Position numbers and translations under genes: made by a program
Notes under the pieces: model-generated
Told to the model about the DNA's origin: nothing
The model's input: only the letters and a program-made list of their open reading frames with translations
The model's database searches: none
DNA from: Methanobrevibacter sp.
GTDB lineage: Archaea; Methanobacteriota; Methanobacteria; Methanobacteriales; Methanobacteriaceae
DNA: 64,000 nucleotides
Reading direction: 5' to 3'
NCBI RefSeq assembly: GCF_030539875.1
Contig: NZ_JAUNXI010000008.1
Span: 1 to 64,000 of the forward strand
Shown here: one piece after another, positions 17,687 through 26,432 of the stretch
Layout of the letters: every line of letters begins with the position of its first letter
How positions within the stretch are numbered: position 1 is the first letter of the stretch

Positions 17687-17923
17687 ATGAGAACCATGAT
17701 TAAATATTTAAGACAAGAGCTCAAATTGAGCCAAAAGGAACTTGGGGATAAAGTTGGTGTTACTCGGCAAACCATTAATGCACTTGAAAATGGCAGGTAT
17801 AATCCATCTTTATTTTTGGCTTATGAAATAACCCAAGTGTTCAATAAAATGTTATTCAAAGCAGACAGAGAACAATACTTTGTCATGGAAGACATATTTA
17901 TTTTTGACGATGATTATTATTAG
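17687..17923 (+). CDS. XRE-family transcriptional regulator
   Basis: 78 residues starting at ATG 17687 (GGAT ribosome site). It is almost only a helix-turn-helix: LRQELKLSQKELGDKVGVTRQTINALENG, followed by the YNPSLFLAYEI segment typical of the small YgzD/Cro-like group, and an acidic aromatic tail. It precedes two DUF4013 membrane proteins in an operon and may control itself, them and the divergent ABC transporter. Confidence 0.9.
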   Translation: MRTMIKYLRQELKLSQKELGDKVGVTRQTINALENGRYNPSLFLAYEITQVFNKMLFKADREQYFVMEDIFIFDDDYY

Positions 17924-17935
17924 GGAGATAAGAAT

Positions 17936-18667
17936 ATGATTTTAGATATATATAAAGATGCATTTGAATATTCGGCAAAAGACTGGAAAACATTAATATT
18001 ATTGGGTTTAATGTGTCTACTTAGTTTTTTATTGGTGCCTGCTTTTTTAATTGCAGGATATAACTACAGAGTTATTAACAATGCAGTACACGGCATTATT
18101 AATGGAAATGATCCCTTGCCTGAATTCGATGAGCTAATAGAAATGTTTATTGATGGAGTAAAAGTATTTATTATTCAAGTTGTTTATCTGATTGTTCCTG
18201 CAATTATTTTTATTGTATTTGTAACTATTGCAGGAGCTTTATCCGGTATTTTGGCCTCAGCAGTAATGATTATTGGAAGTTTAATTACTTTTATTATGGG
18301 AATCATTGCATGTTTAATGGCTCAAATGGCAATAAGCCACATGGCATATAATGAATGCGCATTTTCAAAAGCATTTGCATTAGGTGAAATAAAAAAAGTA
18401 ATTGATGAAATAGGATGGTTAAAATGCATTATGACCTATGCCGGATTGATAATTATAACTGTATTGATATATTCTGCCATTACTGCAATTATATGGATAA
18501 TATTTACAATATTTGGAATTTCAGGTGCTATTTTAGGCGTTAATGCAGGAGGAATATTTATTTTCGGAGCATTAATTAATTCATTAGTTACAATGTTTAT
18601 TGTTGGTCCTTATTTGTCAATATTTAATGCAAGGTCTCTTGGATTACTATATACTATGCAGATATAA
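17936..18667 (+). CDS. DUF4013 membrane protein, first copy
   Basis: 243 residues with about six membrane helices and the DUF4013 layout: a short amphipathic start (YKDAFEYSAKDWKTL), then a first hydrophobic block, AGYNYRVI, and a repeat of long Ile/Ala-rich helices. GGGAGATAAGAAT precedes the ATG. The function is unknown; such proteins are common in Methanobacteriales and often follow small XRE regulators. It is 9 nt before its paralogue. Confidence 0.75.
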   Translation: MILDIYKDAFEYSAKDWKTLILLGLMCLLSFLLVPAFLIAGYNYRVINNAVHGIINGNDPLPEFDELIEMFIDGVKVFIIQVVYLIVPAIIFIVFVTIAGALSGILASAVMIIGSLITFIMGIIACLMAQMAISHMAYNECAFSKAFALGEIKKVIDEIGWLKCIMTYAGLIIITVLIYSAITAIIWIIFTIFGISGAILGVNAGGIFIFGALINSLVTMFIVGPYLSIFNARSLGLLYTMQI

Positions 18668-18676
18668 GGTGGGATT

Positions 18677-19501
18677 ATGGTAAGTATAACAGATTGTATT
18701 GGCGAAGGGTTGAAATATCCTTTCAACGACATAAAAAAACTTTTAGGTTTTGGAGTATTGTTCGCATTAGCTAATTTGATATCATTAGCCATTAGTATAA
18801 AGGCTGTTGATGTGCTAAGAGCTTTTGGACAATTGAATCATTACGGAAGTTTCATGTTTAATGTATCCAGGTTGCCTTCTGGGGATGTCAATATGCTAAT
18901 CGGATTATCCATTGTTAGCTTTATAATATTGCTTCTTATTATGGGATATGAATGGAGTATTGTTAAGTTTTCAATCGATAAAAGGAACGATTTGCCAGGA
19001 CTTTTTAATGTATTGGAATTATTCGGAAATGGAATAAGGTATTTCATCGTAACTTTAGCATATAATATTGTCCCAATTGCAATGCTTATTATGGGTTTGG
19101 AATTCATTAATGAGCCATATGGAATATGTCTCGTCTTAATTTCATTATTATTGTTCATAATAGTCTATTTTATTCTTATTATGGCATTAAATAATATGAT
19201 TGCACATGATAAGTTTAAAAAAGCATTTGATTTCAGCGAAATAATTGGAAATATCTCTAATCTTGGATGGATAAAATATGTCGGTATAATTGTATTCACA
19301 TTTATTGTATATCTTATTATAATTGCTGCTGTAAGCTTTATACTGTCTTTTGCAGCTGTATTTATTGCAGGATTTATTAATAATCAAGTTATAGTAGTGT
19401 CAGCTATTTTAACAACTATCAATGGTTTACTTGTATCTTCATATCTCGGTGCATTCTACAATAGAGTATTTGGATCAATTTATAGAGAATCACTTAAATA
19501 A
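18677..19501 (+). CDS. DUF4013 membrane protein, second copy
   Basis: 274 residues, again about six membrane helices and the same opening idea (GEGLKYPFNDIKKLLGFG, later GYEWSIVKFSIDKRNDLP). It is a diverged duplicate of the preceding gene and may form a heteromer with it. Ribosome site AAGGTGGG. A clear hairpin terminator follows immediately. Confidence 0.75.
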   Translation: MVSITDCIGEGLKYPFNDIKKLLGFGVLFALANLISLAISIKAVDVLRAFGQLNHYGSFMFNVSRLPSGDVNMLIGLSIVSFIILLLIMGYEWSIVKFSIDKRNDLPGLFNVLELFGNGIRYFIVTLAYNIVPIAMLIMGLEFINEPYGICLVLISLLLFIIVYFILIMALNNMIAHDKFKKAFDFSEIIGNISNLGWIKYVGIIVFTFIVYLIIIAAVSFILSFAAVFIAGFINNQVIVVSAILTTINGLLVSSYLGAFYNRVFGSIYRESLK

Positions 19502-19503
19502 TT

Positions 19504-19537
19504 AGAATGTTTCTAACATTCTCCTTTTTTTATTTTT
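19504..19537 (+). terminator. Terminator of the XRE-DUF4013 operon
   Basis: AGAATGTT (19504-19511) and AACATTCT (19515-19522) form a perfect 8-bp stem with a 3-nt loop, followed by a run of T. It begins right after the stop codon. Confidence 0.7.
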
Positions 19538-19906
19538 AAGCATGCAGTGATTTTTCATTCTATTTTTTCATTTTTACCGGTTTTAAAATCCTTTTTTAAT
19601 AGCATGGTTCAAAATCATGACTCATTTTTAATTTGCAAATTTAAAAAATAAACATTCAGTGAAAAAATCACTTTTTAGCATTTATATTCACTATCGCTTT
19701 TCAGATAATCTTTAAAACATTTCAAAACATGGCATTAAGTTTAGATGACTGGGATTTTCTAATTAACTGACAATCCCCATTTATTTGCATATTGTCATAT
19801 GCATCTCAGGTGTGATTATTGGAATAGTCGGTGCTGTTATCGTTAGTCAATTTAATGGGAAATATTAAGTATCATTGAAATGTTAATTAATCATAAGGTG
19901 AAACTA
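19538..19906. other. Intergenic stretch with a possible membrane-protein remnant
   Basis: No intact gene. Around 19788-19868 a short frame reads as a hydrophobic helix ending in SQFNGKY before a TAA; without a good start it looks like the tail of a decayed membrane protein. The rest is AT-rich. AAGGTGAAACTA at the right end is the ribosome site of the next gene. Confidence 0.4.
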
Positions 19907-20179
19907 ATGAATTTTGAAAATCAGAAATTCTGCCAATCATGTGCAATGCCATTGGATAATGATGAACTTTTTGCAACCGATGCAGATGGAAGTAAAAACG
20001 AAGACTATTGTATTTACTGTTATAAGGATGGTGAATTTACATCGGATATGTCTATGGAAGAAATGATGGATTTCTGCATAGATAAAATGGTCGAAGTCCA
20101 CCCGGAAATGGATAAAGAAGATGCAACAGCAATGATGCGTGAAGCGTTTCCAAAATTAAAAAGATGGGCAAAAGATTAG
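19907..20179 (+). CDS. Zinc-ribbon protein
   Basis: 90 residues from ATG 19907 (AAGGTG ribosome site). The N-terminus has FCQSCAMPL and later YCIYCYKDGEF, two CxxC pairs making one zinc ribbon, followed by a helical C-terminus (MEEMMDFCIDKMVEVHPEM, then REAFPKLKRW). This is the putative zinc ribbon family found as stand-alone proteins in gut archaea and bacteria; the role is unknown. Confidence 0.8.
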   Translation: MNFENQKFCQSCAMPLDNDELFATDADGSKNEDYCIYCYKDGEFTSDMSMEEMMDFCIDKMVEVHPEMDKEDATAMMREAFPKLKRWAKD

Positions 20180-20327
20180 CTGTTTAAAGTCTGTTTTTCA
20201 CATATTCTATTCGTGAAAATCTAAAATATATTGTATACTTTTTTATTTATTAAAACCTTAAATTTTAACTAACAAAAAATTCTAATAGATTAAACAAGGA
20301 TAAAAATTATAGGATAATTCTGATAAT

Positions 20328-21779
20328 ATGTGTTCAATAGCAGGTCTACAGGGAAATGTAAAAGCAGGCAATATAGTTAAAATGTTAAAATCCTCCAAAA
20401 ACAGAGGACCTGATTCCTCAGGAATTTATTTGGATAAATGTTATAATGACATTAATTTGGAGGAATTTAAAGATGATGATACTTACCCCATTGCTTTTGG
20501 TCATAATTTACTTTCTGTTTATGATTCGAATGACAGATTTTCAAAATCACAGCCAATAGCCAATGATAATCTTGTTCTGGTTTTTAATGGAGAAATTTAC
20601 AACTTCCAGACTATGAGAAATTTCCTAAAAAGAGTAGGGGTGGAATCTCAAATTACATCAGACGGCGAAGCACTGTTGTATTTGATAGATTTTTATGCTA
20701 AAAAATTGGATTTGCTAAAAGCAACACAAGCAGCAATCAGATTAATTGATGGGGATTACGGATTTGCTGTATGGGACGGGGAAAACTTAGCTATTGCACG
20801 TGATCAATTAGGTGTTAAACCATTATTTTATGGTGAGAATGATGAATTCAGAGGATTTGCATCAACAAAACAGTCATTAAAAGAAGTTGGAATAACTGAA
20901 ATTAACACATTAAAACCTGAACACATCCTTTTCAACTGGCAGGATATAGCTCCTGCCCAGCCGATTTATGAAAAAATCTTTGAAGGGGACGTAGCTAAAA
21001 TAGACAAGATGTTAAGATTAAGTGTTCTTAAAAGAATTGAAGGATTGCGGGAGGTTGGTGTAATATTCTCCGGAGGCCTTGACAGCTCCTATCTGGCATT
21101 ATTACTCAAAGAAATATCTGATAATGTGCCTTTAAAAATTAAACTTTATGCAGTAGGCGTTGAAGGGTCTCACGACGTTGAAGCTGCAGTATACGCTTCA
21201 AAATTCTTGAATTTGGATTTAGAGATTTGCAGCCTTACAGAAGAATTGGTGCGCAAAGCACTGCCTGATGTAGTCAAGGCAATTGATGATGATAATCTGA
21301 TGAAGGTCGGAGTTGGTCTTACAACTTACTTTGCAACAGAAATGGTGGCTCGTGATGGCATAAAGGTAGCTATTTCAGGTCAGGGTGCCGATGAGCTGTT
21401 TGGAGGATATAAAAGATATCTGCAAAGCTTTGTTGAGGGAACACTAAATTATGATTTGAGATGCGACATGTCTAATATGTATCATGTTAACTTAGAAAGA
21501 GACGATGCATGCTCTATGCTTAATGGAGTTGAATTGAGACTGCCATTTTTAGATAAAACTCTTGTCGAACTTGTTTTAAACATTCCTGATAATAAGAAAA
21601 TTGTTTCAATGCATGATGACATGAGAAAAAGCATTTTAAGAAAATTGGCTTTTGAAGAAGGTCTTGATTATGAAATTGCATATAGGCCTAAAAAAGCGGC
21701 TCAATACGGAACAGGCATCGATAAGATTTTGCGAAAAAAGATTTTAAAAGATACTGATATTTCCCAATATTTATTTTAA
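20328..21779 (+). CDS. asnB: Asparagine synthase (glutamine-hydrolysing)
   Basis: 483 residues. It makes asparagine from aspartate, ATP and glutamine. The N-terminal glutaminase domain starts with Cys2 (MCSIAG) and has NRGPDSSG and FNGEIYN. The synthetase domain has the PP-loop FSGGLDSS (about 248-255), SGQGADELFGGY, and the C-terminal RLPFLD and RPKKAAQYG. The length is somewhat short but complete. It is monocistronic. Together with metX and hom it belongs to aspartate-derived amino acid synthesis. Confidence 0.92.
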   Translation: MCSIAGLQGNVKAGNIVKMLKSSKNRGPDSSGIYLDKCYNDINLEEFKDDDTYPIAFGHNLLSVYDSNDRFSKSQPIANDNLVLVFNGEIYNFQTMRNFLKRVGVESQITSDGEALLYLIDFYAKKLDLLKATQAAIRLIDGDYGFAVWDGENLAIARDQLGVKPLFYGENDEFRGFASTKQSLKEVGITEINTLKPEHILFNWQDIAPAQPIYEKIFEGDVAKIDKMLRLSVLKRIEGLREVGVIFSGGLDSSYLALLLKEISDNVPLKIKLYAVGVEGSHDVEAAVYASKFLNLDLEICSLTEELVRKALPDVVKAIDDDNLMKVGVGLTTYFATEMVARDGIKVAISGQGADELFGGYKRYLQSFVEGTLNYDLRCDMSNMYHVNLERDDACSMLNGVELRLPFLDKTLVELVLNIPDNKKIVSMHDDMRKSILRKLAFEEGLDYEIAYRPKKAAQYGTGIDKILRKKILKDTDISQYLF

Positions 21780-22185
21780 AATCGGACACTTCAAACAGTA
21801 TGATTCATCTTAGATATTAAATCCAGTTCTAAACAGGTTACTAAAACAATTTTTAAAATTCAAAAAAATATTAAGATAATTGGTTCTAATGCTAAAAAAG
21901 TATGAAACTAAGTTCAAGTTATTCTTATGTTAAGAAAAAAATTTTTCATGTCAAAAAGAAAGTGACAAGTTATGTTAAAAATTCGTAGGATTAGTAGCCT
22001 TCAAATTTATCGGATAATTAGCTGATTTTTGAAACTTTTTTCATATTAGATTTATTTTTGATATTCTTAATTACTTTGCATATTCAATAAATTATTTTTC
22101 CCGTTAATCTTGAGGAGAGTTTATTCAGTGATGATATATTTGTTGAAATGGAAGATAGTGGTTGTTATTGTAGTTTGGCTCTAAT
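21780..22185. other. Intergenic stretch at the left edge of the accessory patch
   Basis: About 400 nt without a convincing gene. A 28-codon basic reading frame (21902-21988) begins ATGAAACTA but has no ribosome site. The segment leads into the toxin-antitoxin pair and probably contains debris of earlier insertions. Confidence 0.4.
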
Positions 22186-22440
22186 TTAGTTGTAGGCTTT
22201 AGGTCTGTCTTCAATACGTCCAATATAAAGGCAATTGTTTTCTACTTTAAAGCATATTCGATATTTGCCTTTTCTTGCTCTTTTATATTTTGGATACTTT
22301 TTTACTTTTCCCCAGCGAATATCATTAGGGTTTTCCATTATTTCCTCTAGTTTTTCATAAATCATTTTGTAAACTTTTGGGTTTTTCTTTTTATAGTATT
22401 TTAACTGGTTAAAAGCAGATCTTTTGAATTCAATTTCCAT
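22186..22440 (-). CDS. RelE/ParE-type toxin
   Basis: 84 residues of the RelE superfamily, a ribosome-dependent mRNA endonuclease or gyrase toxin. The fold is clear: EIEFKRSAFNQLKYYKKKNP, a middle loop RWGKVKKYPKYKRARKGKYR, and the last strands ICFKVENNCLYIGRIEDR. The basic and aromatic residues around RARKGKYRI fit a RelE active surface. It follows the antitoxin gene by 2 nt, in the usual antitoxin-first order. Confidence 0.88.
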   Translation of the reverse strand: MEIEFKRSAFNQLKYYKKKNPKVYKMIYEKLEEIMENPNDIRWGKVKKYPKYKRARKGKYRICFKVENNCLYIGRIEDRPKAYN

Positions 22441-22442
22441 AA

Positions 22443-22664
22443 TTAATCATCCAAATATGCATCAAGTTCTGATAGTGAGGAAAATCTGATTCCTTCTCCG
22501 TTTTCAAATTCTTTGTCTGCTTCAACTAAATCCTTAATTGCCTGGTATTCATCATAATCGTCAAGGACTTTAGAGATGATGTCATTGAATGAATCGTTCT
22601 TGTGACCTATATCTGCTAGTCTTTCATGATTTATTAAACTGACTCTGATAACTTTTGTTTGCAT
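22443..22664 (-). CDS. Antitoxin paired with the RelE-type toxin
   Basis: 73 residues. The N-terminal 35 residues (TKVIRVSLINHERLADIG, then SFNDIISKVLDDY) look like a ribbon-helix-helix DNA-binding unit of the archaeal antitoxin group; the acidic C-terminus (EADKEFENGEGIRFSSLSE) would wrap the toxin. Two near-identical 15-bp repeats upstream of its TATA box are the likely autoregulatory sites. Confidence 0.8.
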   Translation of the reverse strand: MQTKVIRVSLINHERLADIGHKNDSFNDIISKVLDDYDEYQAIKDLVEADKEFENGEGIRFSSLSELDAYLDD

Positions 22665-22700
22665 TTTTTTATCACCGGTTATATTTTTTATTATTTGAAT

Positions 22701-22755
22701 TATATAAAAGTTGTCAACAAAGTTTACAATGTAGATAATATCAACAAGGTTAACA
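22701..22755 (-). promoter_or_regulatory. Promoter with tandem operator repeats for the toxin-antitoxin operon
   Basis: A TATA box lies at 22701-22709. Just upstream (on the minus strand) are TCAACAAAGTTTACA (22714-22728) and TCAACAAGGTTAACA (22741-22755), direct repeats 27 bp apart differing at two positions. They flank the TATA box where antitoxin dimers could bind side by side. Confidence 0.5.
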
Positions 22756-22819
22756 TATGATCCATGGTAATTTTAGAAAGGACACAAATTAAAAAATGGC
22801 TTTATAGAAATCCTTATTT

Positions 22820-23356
22820 TTATTGAATTTGTGTTAATCTGTAAATGTTATAAATTGTATTTTTGAGTTTTGTTTCTTTATTTGGTGGTTTTAAGCTTAT
22901 GCTTCGATTAGTTCTGTTGAATATTCTTTTTATTACATTTAATGTTGATTCTGCATTGTTTCTTCTGGAATATATGTTGTCGGAAAGTTCTAATAAATCA
23001 GTTATTTGCCGGTATGTGTTTCTTGTGTAGATTTTATGGATAAAATTGTGAATGATGATGGTTGTGTGAAGCTATGCTTTGAAATGGATTGAATGCTTGT
23101 TTAACACTATTTTTGAGTAGTCAAATGTATATTTAATGAATTTTAACAGTTTGTTTGGTTTTATCTCTTTGTCAATTTCTTTATTTTTTTTGAGTGCGGA
23201 CTTTTCAAAACCAAAATCCGAAAGAGTTAATTGTTTTGAAAACAAACTACTAACTGAAGAATAGGTATTTTTGCAGTTCATAATAATATTTATTATCTGT
23301 TTTACGATATATATAACTATATATTGTTTTTTTTTCCAATTGATGTGAAATTTCAA
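22820..23356 (-). pseudogene. Decayed IS transposase
   Basis: A 94-residue open stretch from 23356 with the segment LTLSDFGFEKSALKKNKEI stops at TAG (23072-23074). The same frame then continues for a further 83 or so codons to TAA at 22820-22822, with SRRNNAESTLNVIKRIFNR and NKETKLKNTIYNIYR, typical of the C-terminal end of transposases found in Methanobrevibacter. The middle of the protein, including most of the catalytic core, seems deleted. No terminal inverted repeats were identified. Confidence 0.5.
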
Positions 23357-23530
23357 GTGTAAAAATAAAAATACTAAATTTAAAGTTATTTATCGAAAAT
23401 TAAAGTAAAAATAGAAAAGAAAAAAATGTTTTGAAAAATTTTTTGTAAAATCAAATAGGATTTCTACTAATCCAATTATTTAAATCATCAGATTAAAAAG
23501 TTTATATTTTGGTAAAAGGAGGTAGTTATT

Positions 23531-24535
23531 ATGGTTAAATTAAATCCAGAATTTATTAAGGAAGAATTATTTAAAAAATATCATGAACTTGATTCTTATT
23601 TGGAGATAGAGAATTTAGATGTGCTTCGTAGAGAATTATGTTCATTTAGAAAAAATGACAAATTTATTTTTGTTTCTAAAAAATTTAATGAAAGAAATAA
23701 TATTTATCGTTTTAGGAATAAAATTAAAATTTGTTCGGATGCTGATGATATTTTTGGTACTTTTAGTTTAGTTACTTCAAACTCTAAATTAGACGTAATT
23801 CATGTAGAGGCAATTTTTGGGATTATTGAATATAGTTGTGCTGCTGAACTTCAAAGAAAGTTATCAATGGATGAAAAAGAAAAAATTTATTATTGTGATT
23901 TAGTTTATAAATTAAGCTGCGGTCAGGAAAATTTTTTACAAGTTACTGATTATGATTTTGTTAATAAAAATTTTTTCAAAAAACTTAAGGATATCAGATG
24001 GGGAAATAATGCAAAGGATTTGCATAAAAAGATTACTAATGGATTATGGCTTTTTATTTGTTCGGATTTAGATACTGGGCCTGGAGTTGGTAATTCTTTT
24101 TCTGCTTCTTCTAAATATTTTGCTTGTTGTAGAGCATTAACTCATAATCGTTCGGAGATTTCGGTCGAAGATGTCGTTCAGTCATGGTTATTTACCTTAA
24201 AATTATTTTCAATGGATTTGCGTCCATTAATCAAGGATTTTCCATTAGAAAATAATTTGCCACAATCTATTGATGAAAAAAACACTGAACCACAAATTAA
24301 TGAAGGTGATGTTCATAAAAATAATCCTTCATTAATAAGAAAAGTATTCGCGGCAGTAGTGTCTGTTGTACTTATGGTATTGATTCTTCTTGCAATAAGT
24401 ATAGTATTTTTATTAATTGTAGGTGATTTTGACTATCATGTATTGCCAAGATCTGCTGGTTTGTTATGTCTTGCAATATGGGTTGCATTAACAAAAAAAT
24501 TCTATGACTACCTAATTCAAAAACTATCAAAATAA
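23531..24535 (+). CDS. Orphan protein with two C-terminal membrane helices
   Basis: 334 residues, not recognised. Residues 1 to about 250 are soluble and rich in Lys, Phe, Ser and Cys, including SDLDTGPGVGNSFSASSKY and ALTHNRSEISVEDVVQSW, the latter looking like a small helical module. After a polar linker come two membrane helices (about 277-299 and 308-326). The N-terminal domain would be cytoplasmic. AAAGGAGGTAG gives a strong ribosome site. It sits beside a toxin-antitoxin pair and a dead transposase, and its codon use is more AT-rich than its neighbours, suggesting an acquired gene. Confidence 0.6.
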   Translation: MVKLNPEFIKEELFKKYHELDSYLEIENLDVLRRELCSFRKNDKFIFVSKKFNERNNIYRFRNKIKICSDADDIFGTFSLVTSNSKLDVIHVEAIFGIIEYSCAAELQRKLSMDEKEKIYYCDLVYKLSCGQENFLQVTDYDFVNKNFFKKLKDIRWGNNAKDLHKKITNGLWLFICSDLDTGPGVGNSFSASSKYFACCRALTHNRSEISVEDVVQSWLFTLKLFSMDLRPLIKDFPLENNLPQSIDEKNTEPQINEGDVHKNNPSLIRKVFAAVVSVVLMVLILLAISIVFLLIVGDFDYHVLPRSAGLLCLAIWVALTKKFYDYLIQKLSK

Positions 24536-24654
24536 AAACAGTTAATTTACAATAACTAAAAATAGTTTCCAGACAAGAATTAATCCTATAAATTAATAAA
24601 TGTATTTAAGCATATATTTACAAAATATATTATTATATTTAGGAGTTTATTATT

Positions 24655-24870
24655 ATGACAATCGAAAAAGATGCAGAAGACATTATAAAAAAATTTTCAG
24701 AAATTTTAGAAGATATTCCTGACTCAGATGAAACATGGTATATTACTGATAATTTAAATTTAACTCGTGATGATGGATCTCAAGAAAAAGATCCTGAAAA
24801 AATATTGAGAAATGCTAGGATTGATAAAGAAGGAAATCTCATAGTTAAAAAAGCAGATTGGACTGGTTAG
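24655..24870 (+). CDS. GatC-related small protein
   Basis: 71 residues resembling the archaeal GatC-related family: EKDAEDIIKKFSEILEDIP, then TWYITDNLNLTRDDG and DPEKILRNA. GatC helps assemble the Asp-tRNA(Asn)/Glu-tRNA(Gln) amidotransferase; the role of this related family is not proven. It is 10 nt upstream of the ACT protein gene and homoserine dehydrogenase, so it probably shares their transcript. Confidence 0.65.
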   Translation: MTIEKDAEDIIKKFSEILEDIPDSDETWYITDNLNLTRDDGSQEKDPEKILRNARIDKEGNLIVKKADWTG

Positions 24871-24880
24871 AGGGGTTTAA

Positions 24881-25366
24881 ATGAGAATTAACTTAGTTCT
24901 AGAACTTTTAGATAGTCCTGGACAATTAGTTAAAGCGTTGGCGCCGGTAAGTACTTTAGGTGCTAATTTAGTGACTGTTATCCACAAAAGGGACTATAAA
25001 AATGAAAATGGCATGGTTCCTGTTCAACTTACTATTGAAGGAGAACATGAAGAACTTAAAAATGTTGTAAATAGATTTGAGGAATTAGGTTTTACAATAA
25101 TCGAAATTGATGGTGTTGTTAAAAAAGAAAAAATCACTACAATACTTTTCGGCCACATAGTTGATCGGGATTTAAGAGACACAATGGATAGAATTAACGA
25201 ACTTGATGGTGTCGTGATTAGTGCATTTGACATTAAATTAAATGGCGAAGAAAAATCCACTGCATTAATTAATATTGAAGCTGATGTTGGTTTAAAACAG
25301 AAAGTATTTGACAGAATTGCAGAAATTGCAGGGGAAAAGGAATTATTAGTGATTAATGAAGTTTAA
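24881..25366 (+). CDS. ACT-domain protein, probable regulator of homoserine dehydrogenase
   Basis: 161 residues with two ACT-like halves: RINLVLELLDSPGQLVKAL at the start with the GANLVTVIH strand, and a second around KITTILFGHIVDRDLRDT. ACT domains bind amino acids. It lies directly before homoserine dehydrogenase, whose own sequence lacks a C-terminal ACT domain, so it may supply threonine or methionine feedback as a separate subunit. Confidence 0.83.
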   Translation: MRINLVLELLDSPGQLVKALAPVSTLGANLVTVIHKRDYKNENGMVPVQLTIEGEHEELKNVVNRFEELGFTIIEIDGVVKKEKITTILFGHIVDRDLRDTMDRINELDGVVISAFDIKLNGEEKSTALINIEADVGLKQKVFDRIAEIAGEKELLVINEV

Positions 25367-25378
25367 GTGATGATTATT

Positions 25379-26398
25379 ATGGATGAATGCAAAGTCATTA
25401 TCATGGGTTTTGGTTCTGTAGGCCAAGGTGTAGCTAACGCACTTTCCATGAAAAAGGATTTAATTAAAGATAAAACTGGAATTGGTATTAAAGTAGTTGC
25501 TGCAGCCGATTCATCTTCATCTGCAATCTCACAAGATGGTTTGGATGAAGCGTTACTTGTAAAAACTAAAAAGGAAGAAGGAAAATTATCATCATATCCG
25601 GAATTCGGGTCTGATAAAAATGGTGAGGATGTTTTAGATGCAGTTGAATATGATTGTCTTATTGAAGCAACTCCAACAAATATTGTAGATGCACAGCCTG
25701 CACTTTCACTAACTCTTAAAGCATTTAAACAGGGAAAAGATGTGGTAACATCTAATAAAGGACATTTGGCTCTTAAATTTAAAGAAGTAGTTGGTGCTGC
25801 TGAAGAAGCCGGTGTGGAATTTAAATATGAAGCCAGTGTCGGTGGATCAATGCCTATTATTAATTTTACAAAAGATACATTATCATCATGTGAAATTAAA
25901 TCAATAAAAGGTATTTTAAACGGCACCACCAATTATATTCTCTCAAGAATGACCTCTGAAGGTTCTGAATATGAAGTTATTCTTAAGGAGTCACAGGATT
26001 TGGGAATTGCAGAAACCGACCCTACCCAGGATGTTGAAGGTATTGATGCTGCATGTAAAACAGTAATTCTTGCCAACTCCCTTTTGGGAATTGATGCAAC
26101 TTATAGCGATGTTAAAGTTGAAGGTATTTCAAATATTAATTCACAGGCTATTGAACTGGCTAAAAAAGATGATTATTTGATAAAATTGATAGCTGAAGTG
26201 TCTCCTGATAATTTGCAGGTATCTCCACGTTTGATCAAGAGGGGAAGTTCCTATGATGTAAGCGGAACTTTAAATATGGCTACAATCAAAACCGATTTGG
26301 CTGATGAAGTATCTGTAATCGGACTTGGAGCGGGATCACTTGAAACCGCTTCTGCAATGTTGACTGATTTAATTAGTATTTTAAAAAATAAAAGCTAA
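25379..26398 (+). CDS. hom: Homoserine dehydrogenase
   Basis: 339 residues from ATG 25379; GTG 25367 and ATG 25370 just upstream are alternatives. It reduces aspartate semialdehyde to homoserine. The Rossmann motif is [10 protein letters not shown], the substrate domain has [20 protein letters not shown] and [12 protein letters not shown], and the end has [13 protein letters not shown]. It stops there with no ACT domain, matching the separate ACT protein encoded just upstream. Its product feeds the MetX-CBS enzyme encoded 13 kb away. Confidence 0.92.
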   Translation: MDECKVIIMGFGSVGQGVANALSMKKDLIKDKTGIGIKVVAAADSSSSAISQDGLDEALLVKTKKEEGKLSSYPEFGSDKNGEDVLDAVEYDCLIEATPTNIVDAQPALSLTLKAFKQGKDVVTSNKGHLALKFKEVVGAAEEAGVEFKYEASVGGSMPIINFTKDTLSSCEIKSIKGILNGTTNYILSRMTSEGSEYEVILKESQDLGIAETDPTQDVEGIDAACKTVILANSLLGIDATYSDVKVEGISNINSQAIELAKKDDYLIKLIAEVSPDNLQVSPRLIKRGSSYDVSGTLNMATIKTDLADEVSVIGLGAGSLETASAMLTDLISILKNKS

Positions 26399-26432
26399 TT
26401 GAATTTTTTATTTTTTTATTCTTTTAGATAAC

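Noticed and set aside
25363-25932. 189-residue minus-strand frame
   Set aside because: Antisense shadow of homoserine dehydrogenase.
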